Shown here one piece after another: positions 25,137-33,637 of a DNA stretch of 64,000 nt. This DNA comes from Chryseobacterium arthrosphaerae (lineage in GTDB: Bacteria > Bacteroidota > Bacteroidia > Flavobacteriales > Weeksellaceae). How positions within the stretch are numbered: the first letter of the stretch is position 1; the number at the start of each line of letters is the position of its first letter. The notes under the pieces are model-generated. The model saw only the letters and a program-made list of their open reading frames with translations. It did no database searches and was not told the origin of the DNA. The position numbers were made by a program, and so were the translations under genes. Where the stretch lies: positions 248,001-312,000 of the forward strand of contig NZ_MAYG01000001.1 of NCBI RefSeq assembly GCF_001684965.1, read 5' to 3'.

Positions 25137-25538
25137 TTAATCGAATGTAACTTCTCTGTTTTCACCCGTGTTCACAATACTCATTGTGTGGTAGTTGAGC
25201 CCGTACAGCTCATCTTCATACACTTCCGGCCATTCGATGATGCACAGGAAAGAATTGTCAAGGTATTCTTCAATCCCGATATCATAGACTTCTTCAATGT
25301 TTTTGAGACGGTAAAGATCAAAATGATATACCTTTCCCTTGGGAGTGTTATATTCATTCACAATGGAGTAGGTAGGAGAGTTTACCTCGTCTTCACTGCC
25401 CAGGTTTTTAAGCAGAAATTGAGTGAAAGTAGTTTTTCCGGCACCCAGGTTTCCCTTTAATAAAAGGATATTATATTTTAGATTAGGAATGACTTCATCC
25501 ACAATGTGCTGCCATTCCGGTAAAGATTGTATTTTCAT
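25137..25538 (-). CDS. tsaE: tRNA threonylcarbamoyladenosine ATPase TsaE
   Basis: 133 residues. TsaE supports the TsaB-TsaD complex that installs t6A at position 37 of tRNAs reading ANN codons. The P-loop is LLLKGNLGAGKTTFTQ near residue 26, and the family blocks SPTYSIVNEY near 54, YHFDLYRL near 71 and CIIEWPEVYED near 99 are present. Length fits the family. Confidence 0.95.
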   Translation of the reverse strand: MKIQSLPEWQHIVDEVIPNLKYNILLLKGNLGAGKTTFTQFLLKNLGSEDEVNSPTYSIVNEYNTPKGKVYHFDLYRLKNIEEVYDIGIEEYLDNSFLCIIEWPEVYEDELYGLNYHTMSIVNTGENREVTFD

Positions 25539-25698
25539 TTGCCAAATTTAAATCTAAATTATGTTTTTTATTATTATTTTGATTGCTAATAACAAAGAGT
25601 AAGTCCTTTTTATGTATCGTATCGTTTGTTTGGAGTGGTGTTTTCTTGTGTTTTCGATAATGAAACCTTATATTTGATTGAATACTAAATATTTTATT

Positions 25699-26436
25699 AT
25701 GAAAAAAATTTACTTAGCTTTATTTATTTCTTTTTTTGGAATAGCAGGCGCACAAGTAGGTACAACCTGTACCAACCCTATTGTAATTACCTCCTTGCCA
25801 TATACGACAACGGATGACACCGCAAATTATGCAGACAATTATGACCCTGATCCTGATAACAGCCCGGCTTGCAGTGGTTCTGCAGATGATTTTGGCAATT
25901 ATTACCATGGCGGGAATGATGTGATTTATTCTTATACCGCTGCCTCTTCAGGAACTATAAAAATAGAAATTCCCGGTGCAACGGGATGGACAGGCTTATT
26001 TGTTTATACCAATTGCGCAGATATCGGCTTGAACTATGCTGCATGTGAAGGCAATGTTTCAGATGATGATTTACTTATTGATAATTTTGCAGTAACTGCA
26101 GGGCAGACCTATTATATATTGATTTCTTCATGGCCAGCCCCGCAAACTGTTCCTTATACGCTGAACGTTACCTCTCTGACACTTTCCGTACATGATGCTG
26201 AAGTGAAAAAGAAGCAGACCGGAATTTATCCTAACCCTGCAGCCAAAGATTTATTTTTTAAATCAGAAAAAGAGATTACTTCCGCAACCGTTTATACCAT
26301 GGAAGGTAAAAAACTGGAAACCGCAAAAGTGAATAACAATTCGATTTCGGTGAACCATCTGAGTGCAGGAAGTTATATTGTGGAGTTTACGGATAGATCA
26401 GGTAATACCTCTGCAAAAATATTCATCAAGAAGTAA
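25699..26436 (+). CDS. T9SS-exported protein with C-terminal sorting domain
   Basis: 245 residues from ATG 25699, which gives signal peptide MKKIYLALFISFFGIAGAQ. Residues 20-165 form a beta-rich domain like pre-peptidase C-terminal domains (CTNPIVITSLPYTTTDDTANY, VIYSYTAASSGTIKIEI, TYYILISSW). Residues 170-245 are a type A T9SS sorting domain (IYPNPAAKDLFF, ATVYTMEGKKLE, LSAGSYIVEFTD). So it is exported through the outer membrane by T9SS and released or attached there. Function unknown. Confidence 0.85.
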   Translation: MKKIYLALFISFFGIAGAQVGTTCTNPIVITSLPYTTTDDTANYADNYDPDPDNSPACSGSADDFGNYYHGGNDVIYSYTAASSGTIKIEIPGATGWTGLFVYTNCADIGLNYAACEGNVSDDDLLIDNFAVTAGQTYYILISSWPAPQTVPYTLNVTSLTLSVHDAEVKKKQTGIYPNPAAKDLFFKSEKEITSATVYTMEGKKLETAKVNNNSISVNHLSAGSYIVEFTDRSGNTSAKIFIKK

Positions 26437-26460
26437 AGACATCCTTTATTTCTGACGCTT

Positions 26461-26487
26461 AAAAATCTCCGTTACGGAGATTTTTTT
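26461..26487 (+). terminator. Rho-independent terminator
   Basis: Stem AAAAATCTCCG / CGGAGATTTTT with loop TTA, then T residues; follows the T9SS protein gene. Confidence 0.9.
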
Positions 26488-26619
26488 ATTGATAAAGCGA
26501 TGAGGTCAGGTTTCTGTCTGTTGATTATTGGCTGGTTTTGTTCATTTTTTTGTTTTTGCCGGTTTTAAATTCTGCTGCCCGAAGCTTCAGATTTGTACAT
26601 AAATACTTAATTTTACAGC

Positions 26620-28605
26620 ATGATTTCCAAACAGACCATAGATAAGATATTCTCCACGATCAGAGTAGAAGAGATTGTGGGTGAATATGTGCAGTTGAAA
26701 AGAGCAGGGTCTAATTTCAAAGGGCTCAGTCCTTTTCACGACGAAAAGTCGCCAAGTTTTGTGGTGTCACCAAGTAAACAGATCTGGAAAGATTTCTCTA
26801 CCGGAAAAGGAGGTACGGCCATCTCTTTCCTGATGGAAATTGAGAATTTTACTTATCCTGAAGCGCTTCGCCACGCCGCTAAGAAATACGGAATTGAGAT
26901 TGAAGAAGATCAGCGTGAAATTTCCGAAGAGGCCAAAAATGCGCAGACGGAAAAAGATCTTCTCTATAAAATTCATGAAGTGGCCAATACCTATTTTCAG
27001 GAAATACTTTGGGATGATCAGGAGGGAAGAAGCATAGGACTTTCTTATTTTAAAGAAAGAGAGCTTAAGGATGATATCATCAGAAAATTCCAGTTGGGAT
27101 ATTCTCCGGAGAAAAAGAATGCTTTTACAGCATATGCGCTGGAGAAAGGGTATACGAAGGAAATACTTGAAAAATCAGGACTTTCCATCTTCCCTGAAAA
27201 CACTCCTGCCGGGGTAGACCGTTTCCGGGAAAGGGTTATTTTCCCGATTCACAGTTTTTCAGGAAGAGTATTGGGATTCGGAGCAAGGATACTGAAGAGC
27301 AATGTCAAAACGGCAAAATATCTTAATTCCCCTGAAACCGAAATCTATCATAAATCCAATGTTCTTTATGGTTTAAACCAAAGTAAACAGGCCATTTCAA
27401 GAAAGAACGGCTGTCTTTTGGTAGAAGGATATATGGATGTGATCTCCCTGCATATGTCAGGGATCGAAAACGTAGTAGCAAGTTCGGGAACCTCCCTTAC
27501 CACCGAGCAGATTAAACTGATCAAAAGGCTTACTGAAAACGTAACCATCCTTTTCGACGGAGATAATGCCGGAATTAAAGCAAGTTTCCGCAGTATCGAC
27601 ATGCTGCTGACAGAAGGGATGAACATCCGTGTTTTGCTTTTCCCTGACGGGGATGACCCGGATTCCTTCGCCAGAAAGCACCCGCAGGAATACGTTGAAA
27701 AATACATCGAAAACGAAGCGACGGACTTCATCGATTTCAAAGCGGAAATCCTGTTGAGAGATGTAGGCAATGATCCTATCAAAAAGGCAGAAGCCATCCG
27801 TGATATTGTAAAATCGGTTTCCTTTGTACAGAATGCACTGAAAAGAGAAGTTTATCTGAAGGAAGTTTCCAATAAATTCGGACTTTCTGAGCAGAGCCTT
27901 TTCAACGAGCTGGATGTTCAGAAGCAGATCACCCAGAACCAGACCCACCACGTTCAGCAGCAGCAAAAAGAGAAGGAAACCCCGAAAATGGAGATTGTTC
28001 CTCCGGATAAGGAAAAAGAAGATCCTTTCCTGTTTGATGTTTTGTTTATGGAAAACAAACTTGTTGAGCATATGTTGGCATTCGGGGATATCGTTCTTAA
28101 AAGGAGAAATGAAAATAATGAAGAATATCAGATAACAGTTATTGAAGAAATTCTTCATCACTTTGAAGAGGAAGAATATACTTTTTTAGTTAAAGGGAAT
28201 GAGATTATTATCAATCAGGTAAAGGAAGGAATTCAGAAAGACGAGTTGAGAAGTGGAAACTTTTTTGTATCTTTTATGGATGAAGAAATTACCACAAAGG
28301 TTGTAGATGCATTGATTCCTCTGGATGAACTGGAAAACTGGGCTTCCAGAAATATTTATCCGCCCAATTACGGAGATAAGGTGGCAGATCAGATTAAAGG
28401 TGATGTCTTATTGCATAAATACAGGTATATCGATTATCTGATCACCGAAACAGATAAACAGCTCGATCAGTACAGGGATACTGATGAATTGAAATATTAT
28501 GAGCTCATAAAAAAAATAACGCTGCTGAAACAGGCTTCGATAAGGCTGAACAATATCATTGAATATTCACCCATCAAAGGAATCTATAGAGACAGAAGAA
28601 GATAA
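26620..28605 (+). CDS. dnaG: DNA primase
   Basis: 661 residues. Synthesises RNA primers at the replication fork. The N-terminal CHC2 zinc domain spans about residues 30-95, the catalytic Toprim domain about 255-340 (VEGYMDVISLHMSGIENVVASSGTSLT, ILFDGDNAGIKASFRS), and the C-terminal DnaB-interacting region follows. Odd: three of four zinc ligands are missing. The block equivalent to CPFH reads SPFH and the YHCFGCG equivalent reads WKDFSTG. I believe related Flavobacteriia primases share this, so it is probably functional rather than damaged. Confidence 0.95.
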   Translation: MISKQTIDKIFSTIRVEEIVGEYVQLKRAGSNFKGLSPFHDEKSPSFVVSPSKQIWKDFSTGKGGTAISFLMEIENFTYPEALRHAAKKYGIEIEEDQREISEEAKNAQTEKDLLYKIHEVANTYFQEILWDDQEGRSIGLSYFKERELKDDIIRKFQLGYSPEKKNAFTAYALEKGYTKEILEKSGLSIFPENTPAGVDRFRERVIFPIHSFSGRVLGFGARILKSNVKTAKYLNSPETEIYHKSNVLYGLNQSKQAISRKNGCLLVEGYMDVISLHMSGIENVVASSGTSLTTEQIKLIKRLTENVTILFDGDNAGIKASFRSIDMLLTEGMNIRVLLFPDGDDPDSFARKHPQEYVEKYIENEATDFIDFKAEILLRDVGNDPIKKAEAIRDIVKSVSFVQNALKREVYLKEVSNKFGLSEQSLFNELDVQKQITQNQTHHVQQQQKEKETPKMEIVPPDKEKEDPFLFDVLFMENKLVEHMLAFGDIVLKRRNENNEEYQITVIEEILHHFEEEEYTFLVKGNEIIINQVKEGIQKDELRSGNFFVSFMDEEITTKVVDALIPLDELENWASRNIYPPNYGDKVADQIKGDVLLHKYRYIDYLITETDKQLDQYRDTDELKYYELIKKITLLKQASIRLNNIIEYSPIKGIYRDRRR

Positions 28606-28718
28606 TTCAGGCACAATGTTTTCTAAGATTCTGTGACAAAAAGTCCTATAAAATTTTAGGAATAAATATTGTAATTTAAACTTCGAGAATATTTGTTAAA
28701 ATAATACATAATAGAAAT

Positions 28719-29405
28719 ATGGACATTAAAAAGGAATTCAGAGATTTCTCTGTAAAACATTTAGGAAACAACGGTCTGGTTACCGATCAGTATATGGGAA
28801 TGTATGGCCCAACGAATCTTACCCCGTACATCATGGAAGAAAGAAGATTGAACGTTGCTCAGATGGACGTTTTCTCCCGTCTGATGATGGACAGGATTAT
28901 CTTCCTGGGAACAGGTATTGATGATCAGGTAGCGAATATCGTTACGGCACAGCTTTTATTCCTTGAAAGTGCAGACCCTTCAAAAGATATTCAGATTTAT
29001 ATCAACTCTCCGGGTGGTAGTGTATATGCAGGTTTAGGTATTTATGACACCATGCAGATCATCAAGCCTGATGTAGCTACAATCTGTACAGGGATGGCAG
29101 CATCAATGGGAGCAGTACTACTGGTGGCAGGTGAAAAAGGAAAACGTTCTGCACTGAAGCACTCAAGAGTAATGATCCACCAGCCTTCAGGAGGAGCACA
29201 GGGTGTTGCTTCTGACATGGAGATCAACCTTAGAGAGATGTTGAAACTGAAGCAGGAGCTATATGAAATCATCGCGCACCACTCAGGCCAGACCTACGAT
29301 TGGGTTGAAAAATCTTCTGACAGAGATTACTGGATGACTTCTGAAGAAGCTAAAGGCTACGGAATGGTAGATGAGGTACTTCAGAGAGCAGCTGAGAAAA
29401 AATAA
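28719..29405 (+). CDS. clpP: ATP-dependent Clp protease proteolytic subunit
   Basis: 228 residues. Barrel-forming serine peptidase working with ClpX/ClpA-type unfoldases in the cytoplasm. The catalytic Ser is in GMAASMGAVLLV near residue 127 and the His in KHSRVMIHQPSGG near 152; YINSPGGSVYAGLGIYDTM is the conserved oxyanion region. Single gene with a strong terminator; no clpX next to it. Confidence 0.97.
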   Translation: MDIKKEFRDFSVKHLGNNGLVTDQYMGMYGPTNLTPYIMEERRLNVAQMDVFSRLMMDRIIFLGTGIDDQVANIVTAQLLFLESADPSKDIQIYINSPGGSVYAGLGIYDTMQIIKPDVATICTGMAASMGAVLLVAGEKGKRSALKHSRVMIHQPSGGAQGVASDMEINLREMLKLKQELYEIIAHHSGQTYDWVEKSSDRDYWMTSEEAKGYGMVDEVLQRAAEKK

Positions 29406-29423
29406 TTGATTGTAAAATCACAG

Positions 29424-29452
29424 AAACCGCACCCATCTGGTGCGGTTTTTTT
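29424..29452 (+). terminator. Rho-independent terminator of clpP
   Basis: Stem AAACCGCACC / GGTGCGGTTT with loop CATCT, then seven T residues in all. Confidence 0.92.
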
Positions 29453-29490
29453 ATGATCTGCAAAATTTTGATTCTGTTATTAAAGGTTTA

Positions 29491-29553
29491 GATTCCTACG
29501 GAATGACCATTTGGGGTAAACCATTATTTCAATTGGGTCATTCCGTAGGAATC
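29491..29553. repeat. 18-bp perfect inverted repeat with 27-bp spacer
   Basis: GATTCCTACGGAATGACC at 29491-29508 is matched exactly by its reverse complement at 29536-29553. It lies between two convergent genes, after the clpP terminator. There is no T tract, so it is not a standard terminator. The arms themselves contain the near-palindrome ATTCCTACGGAAT, which suggests a REP-like mobile or structural element. Confidence 0.8.
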
Positions 29554-29602
29554 CGGCTGGTATTGCATTATCAGAATATGGGAAAGCTACAACACTGATT
29601 TC

Positions 29603-30715
29603 CTATTTTTTAACAATTTTATGTATCGTAGAACGATCATTTGTTTTAATCTCAACGAAATAAATTCCTGTCTGTAATGATTGAATATCAATTTTAGTCA
29701 TCTGGGAAGTCATCACTTTCTGTCCTGTTACAGAATAAATATTCACCTCCTTAAGCTTTTCAGTGGTTTCGATCTGAATAACATCACTGGCGGGATTAGG
29801 ATAAATACTGAATTTTTTCTTATTCACATCCGAAACTCCCAGCATTGCATCAGCTGCTTCTGCAGGCGTGAAAGGTCTTCTTTCTCCAAAGCTCAGTCCA
29901 AGCCAATCGTTGTTTGCCAGTTGAACCTGAGACAGATTATCCTTCGTTTGCCAGCTTGATAAATCTTTTCCTTTGTATACTTTCCAGCTGTCAGTTCCTG
30001 AAGAATTTCCGGTAAAGCTGTTTAATGACAGGGTGGAAATTTGACTGTTAGCTGTGGTAAAATTAAAATACGGAGCCTGGGCCTGAATTAACTGTAGAGC
30101 CTGCTCAGCGGTTAATGTACCGTTGTATTTGATCCCAAAAACGAAAGAATGCGCATTGCCGTTAGCATTATCTGTCCCGAAATCAATAACGACAAGGCTT
30201 TTATGAGTTCCGGTTCCGATCCAGTTGGTGATCTGAGATGAGGTATACCATTGGGAACTATAGGCAGGGACAGGGGTGGATGGGGGAATATCCATATCAT
30301 CCAGACCATATTTAATACCAAACCATAATCCGTCTATTAAATCAACATAACCTGCACCATTATTGTTATTCGACATATTTTCTGCATCTGAACCTATCCA
30401 GGGTATCCAGGAATCATTAGTACCTGGAGTATGGTGGTTGTATTTGAAGCTGTAGAGAAACCCTGATAAAATATCAGCTTCCATGTTAGGTTCTGCTGAT
30501 ATAATAGCATTCATCATATCTTCTGCTTTTAAATTATCAGCATCAAAGCGATATCCCCATGCATAAGAATTGGGGGTTGTATCGTCATTGAAATCGGCAA
30601 TGAAATAAGCCTTTTTAGAACCGGTTCCTACCCAGAATTTAATGTCGTTTTCTGTAAACTGGGCCGACAACAACTGCATACAAAGCAGTAAGAAAAAAAA
30701 ATAGATTTTTCTCAT
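29603..30715 (-). CDS. Cobalamin-riboswitch-controlled T9SS-exported two-domain protein
   Basis: 370 residues. Signal peptide MRKIYFFFLLLCMQLLSAQ, then two related domains: the first opens FWVGTGSKKAYFIADF (near residue 27) and has SYAWGYRFDADNLKAEDMMN, the second opens NWIGTGTHKSLVVIDF (near 165) and has SFVFGIKYNGTLTAEQALQL. A T9SS type A sorting domain follows from about residue 303 (IYPNPASDVIQI ... GIYFVEIKTNDRST). A complete cobalamin riboswitch lies in its 5' UTR. Surface proteins under such riboswitches in Bacteroidota bind B12; I therefore infer a B12 or corrinoid capture role. No btuB, btuF or cob gene is adjacent. Confidence 0.8.
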   Translation of the reverse strand: MRKIYFFFLLLCMQLLSAQFTENDIKFWVGTGSKKAYFIADFNDDTTPNSYAWGYRFDADNLKAEDMMNAIISAEPNMEADILSGFLYSFKYNHHTPGTNDSWIPWIGSDAENMSNNNNGAGYVDLIDGLWFGIKYGLDDMDIPPSTPVPAYSSQWYTSSQITNWIGTGTHKSLVVIDFGTDNANGNAHSFVFGIKYNGTLTAEQALQLIQAQAPYFNFTTANSQISTLSLNSFTGNSSGTDSWKVYKGKDLSSWQTKDNLSQVQLANNDWLGLSFGERRPFTPAEAADAMLGVSDVNKKKFSIYPNPASDVIQIETTEKLKEVNIYSVTGQKVMTSQMTKIDIQSLQTGIYFVEIKTNDRSTIHKIVKK

Positions 30716-30800
30716 GATATTATTAAATTAAAGTTTTATTCCCGAAACTTATGGCAGAAAAAAGAACCTGTCTTTGTTCCCCGGATTTTAAACAGTGTCC

Positions 30801-30960
30801 TAAGGCAGGTCTCCTGGCTCACATCCTTTAGCAGCCTTCCCGGAAATTGATCCAGTGGCAAAAATGCTAGAGGTGAAACGGTTTACAGTTGCGGGTACAG
30901 CTCAAGAATTGAATAATATTCTCACTTGATTCCCTATTAATGAACAGTGTTCAACCTTAA
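30801..30960 (-). ncRNA. Cobalamin (B12) riboswitch
   Basis: Reverse strand, 5' to 3': P1 strand TAAGG (30959-30955), GGGAATCAAGTGAG (30934-30921), ACCCGCAACTGTAA (30896-30883), GCCACTGG (30859-30852), CCGGGAAGGC (30843-30834), the B12 box AGCCAGGAGACCTGCC (30819-30804) and the P1 closing strand CCTTA (30805-30801). All conserved elements of the class are present in order. The 3' edge is 85 nt before the start codon of the T9SS protein. A weak hairpin with a T tract (about 30757-30781) lies between and could be the expression platform. Confidence 0.95.
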
Positions 30961-30967
30961 AACGCCG

Positions 30968-30975
30968 CAAATATA
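30968..30975 (-). promoter_or_regulatory. -7 promoter element of the cobalamin riboswitch
   Basis: On the reverse strand this reads TATATTTG (TAnnTTTG). A start about 5-8 nt downstream puts the transcript start right at the riboswitch P1 stem, so the riboswitch has its own promoter. Confidence 0.7.
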
Positions 30976-31207
30976 TCATATAAATTTTTGGTACTCCTTT
31001 TGTGAATTATTGATCCGTTTCCTGTTGTAGAAAATTATAATAAGCATTTATAGTGCTGTATTTTTTAAATTAATAAGGAATTTGATATTGTGTTTTTATT
31101 TCCGGATTCTGATACCGGTTATTATTGTTGATGTTGAATTCATTTTGCAGGCTCTATTGTTAAAGTACAATTATCATTGTATTCAAGATCAGTTTATAAT
31201 CAATTTA

Positions 31208-31215
31208 TACTTTCG
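31208..31215 (+). promoter_or_regulatory. -7-like promoter element (TACTTTCG)
   Basis: TAnnTTTG with C for T, 17 nt before ATG 31233. The remaining 31000-31200 stretch between the riboswitch and this gene shows nothing else recognisable. Confidence 0.5.
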
Positions 31216-31232
31216 CAGCCATAAAAGAAAAT

Positions 31233-32501
31233 ATGAAAAAGTTACTTTTATCTGTTTTGATGCTGGCTGCATTGGCATCATGTAACGACAATGATACGGT
31301 AAACAATCCGGATACTGATATCAATTACTCAAGACTTCCCCAGGAATTTCCTTTTACCAAATTGGCAACAATCAATGGAGTAGACGTGATCAATGGTGGG
31401 TTTGGTTCAGGAGCGGCGGCACATCCTACCCGAAAAGGAGAATTTTATGTGATTACAGACCGTGGCCCGAATACTGATTATCTGAACGGAAAAAAATTCC
31501 TGACACCCAATTTCACGCCAACCATTATGCATTTTAAGATCAATGCAGACGGGAATGTGGAGGTTATTAAATATATTAAACTTAAAAACCCGGGAGGACA
31601 GCCTATTACTGGGCTTCCGAACCCTGTGGGAATGGGCAGTACAGGAGAAGTTCCTTATGATGCTTCCGGAAATGTTCTGGGTACGGATAAATACGGATTG
31701 GACAGTGAAAGTATTGTTGCTGCACCGGATGGTACATTCTGGGTTTCTGACGAATATGGCCCTCATATTGTACATTACAATGCTGACGGGATTGAACTGG
31801 AAAGAATAAGTCCGGTTGGGGTAAATACAGGCCCGAGAAAATTACCTGCAGTTTTAGCCAAAAGAAGAGCCAACAGAGGAATGGAAGGTCTTTGTATGAC
31901 ACCGGATGGAAAAACCCTGGTAGGTACCATGCAATCGATGATGTTTGTCCCTACTAAAGCGTTGGCAACCAATACAACCCTGATAAGAATTGTGACATTT
32001 GATATCAGTACCGGGCAGACCAGACAGTTTCTATATAAACAGGATGGTGGAGCTTCCGATTCCGTTTGTGATATTACCGCACTGAGCAATACTGAATTTT
32101 TAGTGATCGAAAGGGATGGAAATTTCGGTTCACAGGGAGGAATCAAAAAAGTATACAGAATCAACCTTGCCAATGCCACAGATGTAAACGGGACTGACAT
32201 CAATGCTGTGAACGGAAAAGAAATAAACGGAAAGGCTCTGGAGCAATGCTCATGGGATGAAATTACCAATGCCGGAATAAAACCTGTTTCCAAAACCCTG
32301 GCCGTGGATCTGGTTAAAAAGTTAGGGTATGAGCATGATAAATTTGAAGGAATTGTTTATTTAGGAAACAATAAACTGGCGGTTTTCAATGATGATGATT
32401 TCGGAGTTGTAGATGATGGAAACGGAAATCCCAAAGCAAAAATTCTGCCTAAAACAGGAAAGGTGGATAAAGGAACAATGTATGTAGTCGATATTCAATA
32501 A
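31233..32501 (+). CDS. Lipoprotein with esterase-like/phytase-family beta-propeller domain
   Basis: 422 residues. Lipoprotein signal MKKLLLSVLMLAALASC with the lipobox Cys at 17. The mature domain matches the 'esterase-like activity of phytase' family: GGFGSGAAAHPTRKGEFYVITDRGPN near residue 55, TFWVSDEYGPHIVHYN near 170, RRANRGMEGLCMTPDGKTLVGTMQS near 210 and HDKFEGIVYLGNNKLAVFNDDDFG near 370. Such proteins are surface or periplasmic phosphoesterase-like propellers; the substrate is unknown. Ended by a strong terminator. Confidence 0.85.
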   Translation: MKKLLLSVLMLAALASCNDNDTVNNPDTDINYSRLPQEFPFTKLATINGVDVINGGFGSGAAAHPTRKGEFYVITDRGPNTDYLNGKKFLTPNFTPTIMHFKINADGNVEVIKYIKLKNPGGQPITGLPNPVGMGSTGEVPYDASGNVLGTDKYGLDSESIVAAPDGTFWVSDEYGPHIVHYNADGIELERISPVGVNTGPRKLPAVLAKRRANRGMEGLCMTPDGKTLVGTMQSMMFVPTKALATNTTLIRIVTFDISTGQTRQFLYKQDGGASDSVCDITALSNTEFLVIERDGNFGSQGGIKKVYRINLANATDVNGTDINAVNGKEINGKALEQCSWDEITNAGIKPVSKTLAVDLVKKLGYEHDKFEGIVYLGNNKLAVFNDDDFGVVDDGNGNPKAKILPKTGKVDKGTMYVVDIQ

Positions 32502-32519
32502 TTAGATTTTTTTAACGGA

Positions 32520-32550
32520 AACGGCGGAATCGAAGATTCCGCCGTTTTTT
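32520..32550. terminator. Bidirectional terminator
   Basis: Perfect 12-bp stem AACGGCGGAATC / GATTCCGCCGTT with loop GAA and T/A tracts on both sides, between converging genes. Confidence 0.92.
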
Positions 32551-32848
32551 ATTGATAGTCTTTTTTATTTCTTACTCCTCCAAAGAGGAATCTGTACATT
32601 AAAAATGCCTGTACCAAAACGTTCCCTATAAATATCAATATCGCCTGATAAGTGGGGATAAGAGCATAGAAGGGCAGCGATTTATTAAACAGAACTGCCG
32701 GAAATAGCGCCAGAACCTTGATCAGGGCCAATGGATAATTCAGGAACTCAGGCTTTAAACCTATCATAAACTGATCATAGATAAAGACATAAATCAAATC
32801 AAATAAAAGAAGTCCGAAGAATATTATACTGAATCTTTTTATGTTCAT
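32549..32848 (-). CDS. Small membrane protein of unknown function
   Basis: 99 residues with three hydrophobic helices (FSIIFFGLLLFDLIYVFIY, YPLALIKVLALFPAVLF, YQAILIFIGNVLVQAFLMYRFLF). No family recognised. It begins 14 nt after tpiA ends and is the last gene of the reverse-strand operon running from DUF1599. Confidence 0.65.
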   Translation of the reverse strand: MNIKRFSIIFFGLLLFDLIYVFIYDQFMIGLKPEFLNYPLALIKVLALFPAVLFNKSLPFYALIPTYQAILIFIGNVLVQAFLMYRFLFGGVRNKKDYQ

Positions 32849-32862
32849 CCGATGGAAAGTCT

Positions 32863-33624
32863 TTATGAGTTAAAAGCTTCAATGATCTTCGAGAAGTCTT
32901 CTAATTTTAAAGCAGCACCTCCAATAAGCCCTCCGTCAATATCAGGCTGGGAGAAGATCTCTTTTGCATTGTCCGGCTTTACAGATCCACCGTAAAGGAT
33001 TGAAACTTCATCTGCCGTTTCCTGACCGTATTTTGCCGCAATAATATTTCTGATGTGTGCATGAATTTCCTGAGCCTGCTCCGGTGTTGCCGTTTCTCCG
33101 GTTCCGATAGCCCAAACCGGTTCGTAGGCGATTACCACTTTTCTGATCTCTTCAGCAGAAAGAGTGAAAAGAGCTTCTTCTGTCTGGCTTTTTACCACTT
33201 CAAGGTGCTGTCCGGCCTTTCTTTGATCAAGAGTTTCCCCGTTACAATAGACAGGAATAAGCCCCTTATCCAATGCCAGCTTAATCTTTTTGTTACACTG
33301 GGCATCTGTTTCACCGTGGTATTGTCTTCTCTCAGAGTGACCGATCAGTGAACCTGTTGCGTCGATAGACTCTAACATATCTGCAGAAATTTCTCCGGTG
33401 TAAGCACCGCTTTCATGCTCGCTCATATCCTGGGAAAATACTCCGATCTCATCCTTTTCAAAGATATCTTTGGCCATCATCAGATACAGAGACGGGGGAG
33501 CGATCCAAACCTCGCAGTTGGTAGAAGTGTTGTTTTTATAGCTTAGTAACTGAATCATCAATTGTTGTGCATCAATTACATTTTTGTTCATTTTCCAGTT
33601 GCCTGCAACTATTTTTCTTCTCAT
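32863..33624 (-). CDS. tpiA: Triosephosphate isomerase
   Basis: 253 residues. Interconverts glyceraldehyde-3-phosphate and dihydroxyacetone phosphate in glycolysis. Conserved features: GNWKMNKN near residue 8 (catalytic Lys), LIGHSERRQ near 95 (catalytic His) and VIAYEPVWAIGTGETATPEQ near 167 (catalytic Glu and flexible loop), plus LYGGSVKPDNA. In Flavobacteriia tpiA commonly follows the DUF1599 and BT_3928-type genes, as here with three extra genes in between. Confidence 0.97.
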   Translation of the reverse strand: MRRKIVAGNWKMNKNVIDAQQLMIQLLSYKNNTSTNCEVWIAPPSLYLMMAKDIFEKDEIGVFSQDMSEHESGAYTGEISADMLESIDATGSLIGHSERRQYHGETDAQCNKKIKLALDKGLIPVYCNGETLDQRKAGQHLEVVKSQTEEALFTLSAEEIRKVVIAYEPVWAIGTGETATPEQAQEIHAHIRNIIAAKYGQETADEVSILYGGSVKPDNAKEIFSQPDIDGGLIGGAALKLEDFSKIIEAFNS

Positions 33625-33637
33625 AATTATTTCTTAT

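Noticed and set aside
27366..28161. Long reverse frames inside dnaG
   Set aside because: They are antisense shadows of a highly conserved gene; the products are composed of low-complexity Phe/Ile/Ser stretches.
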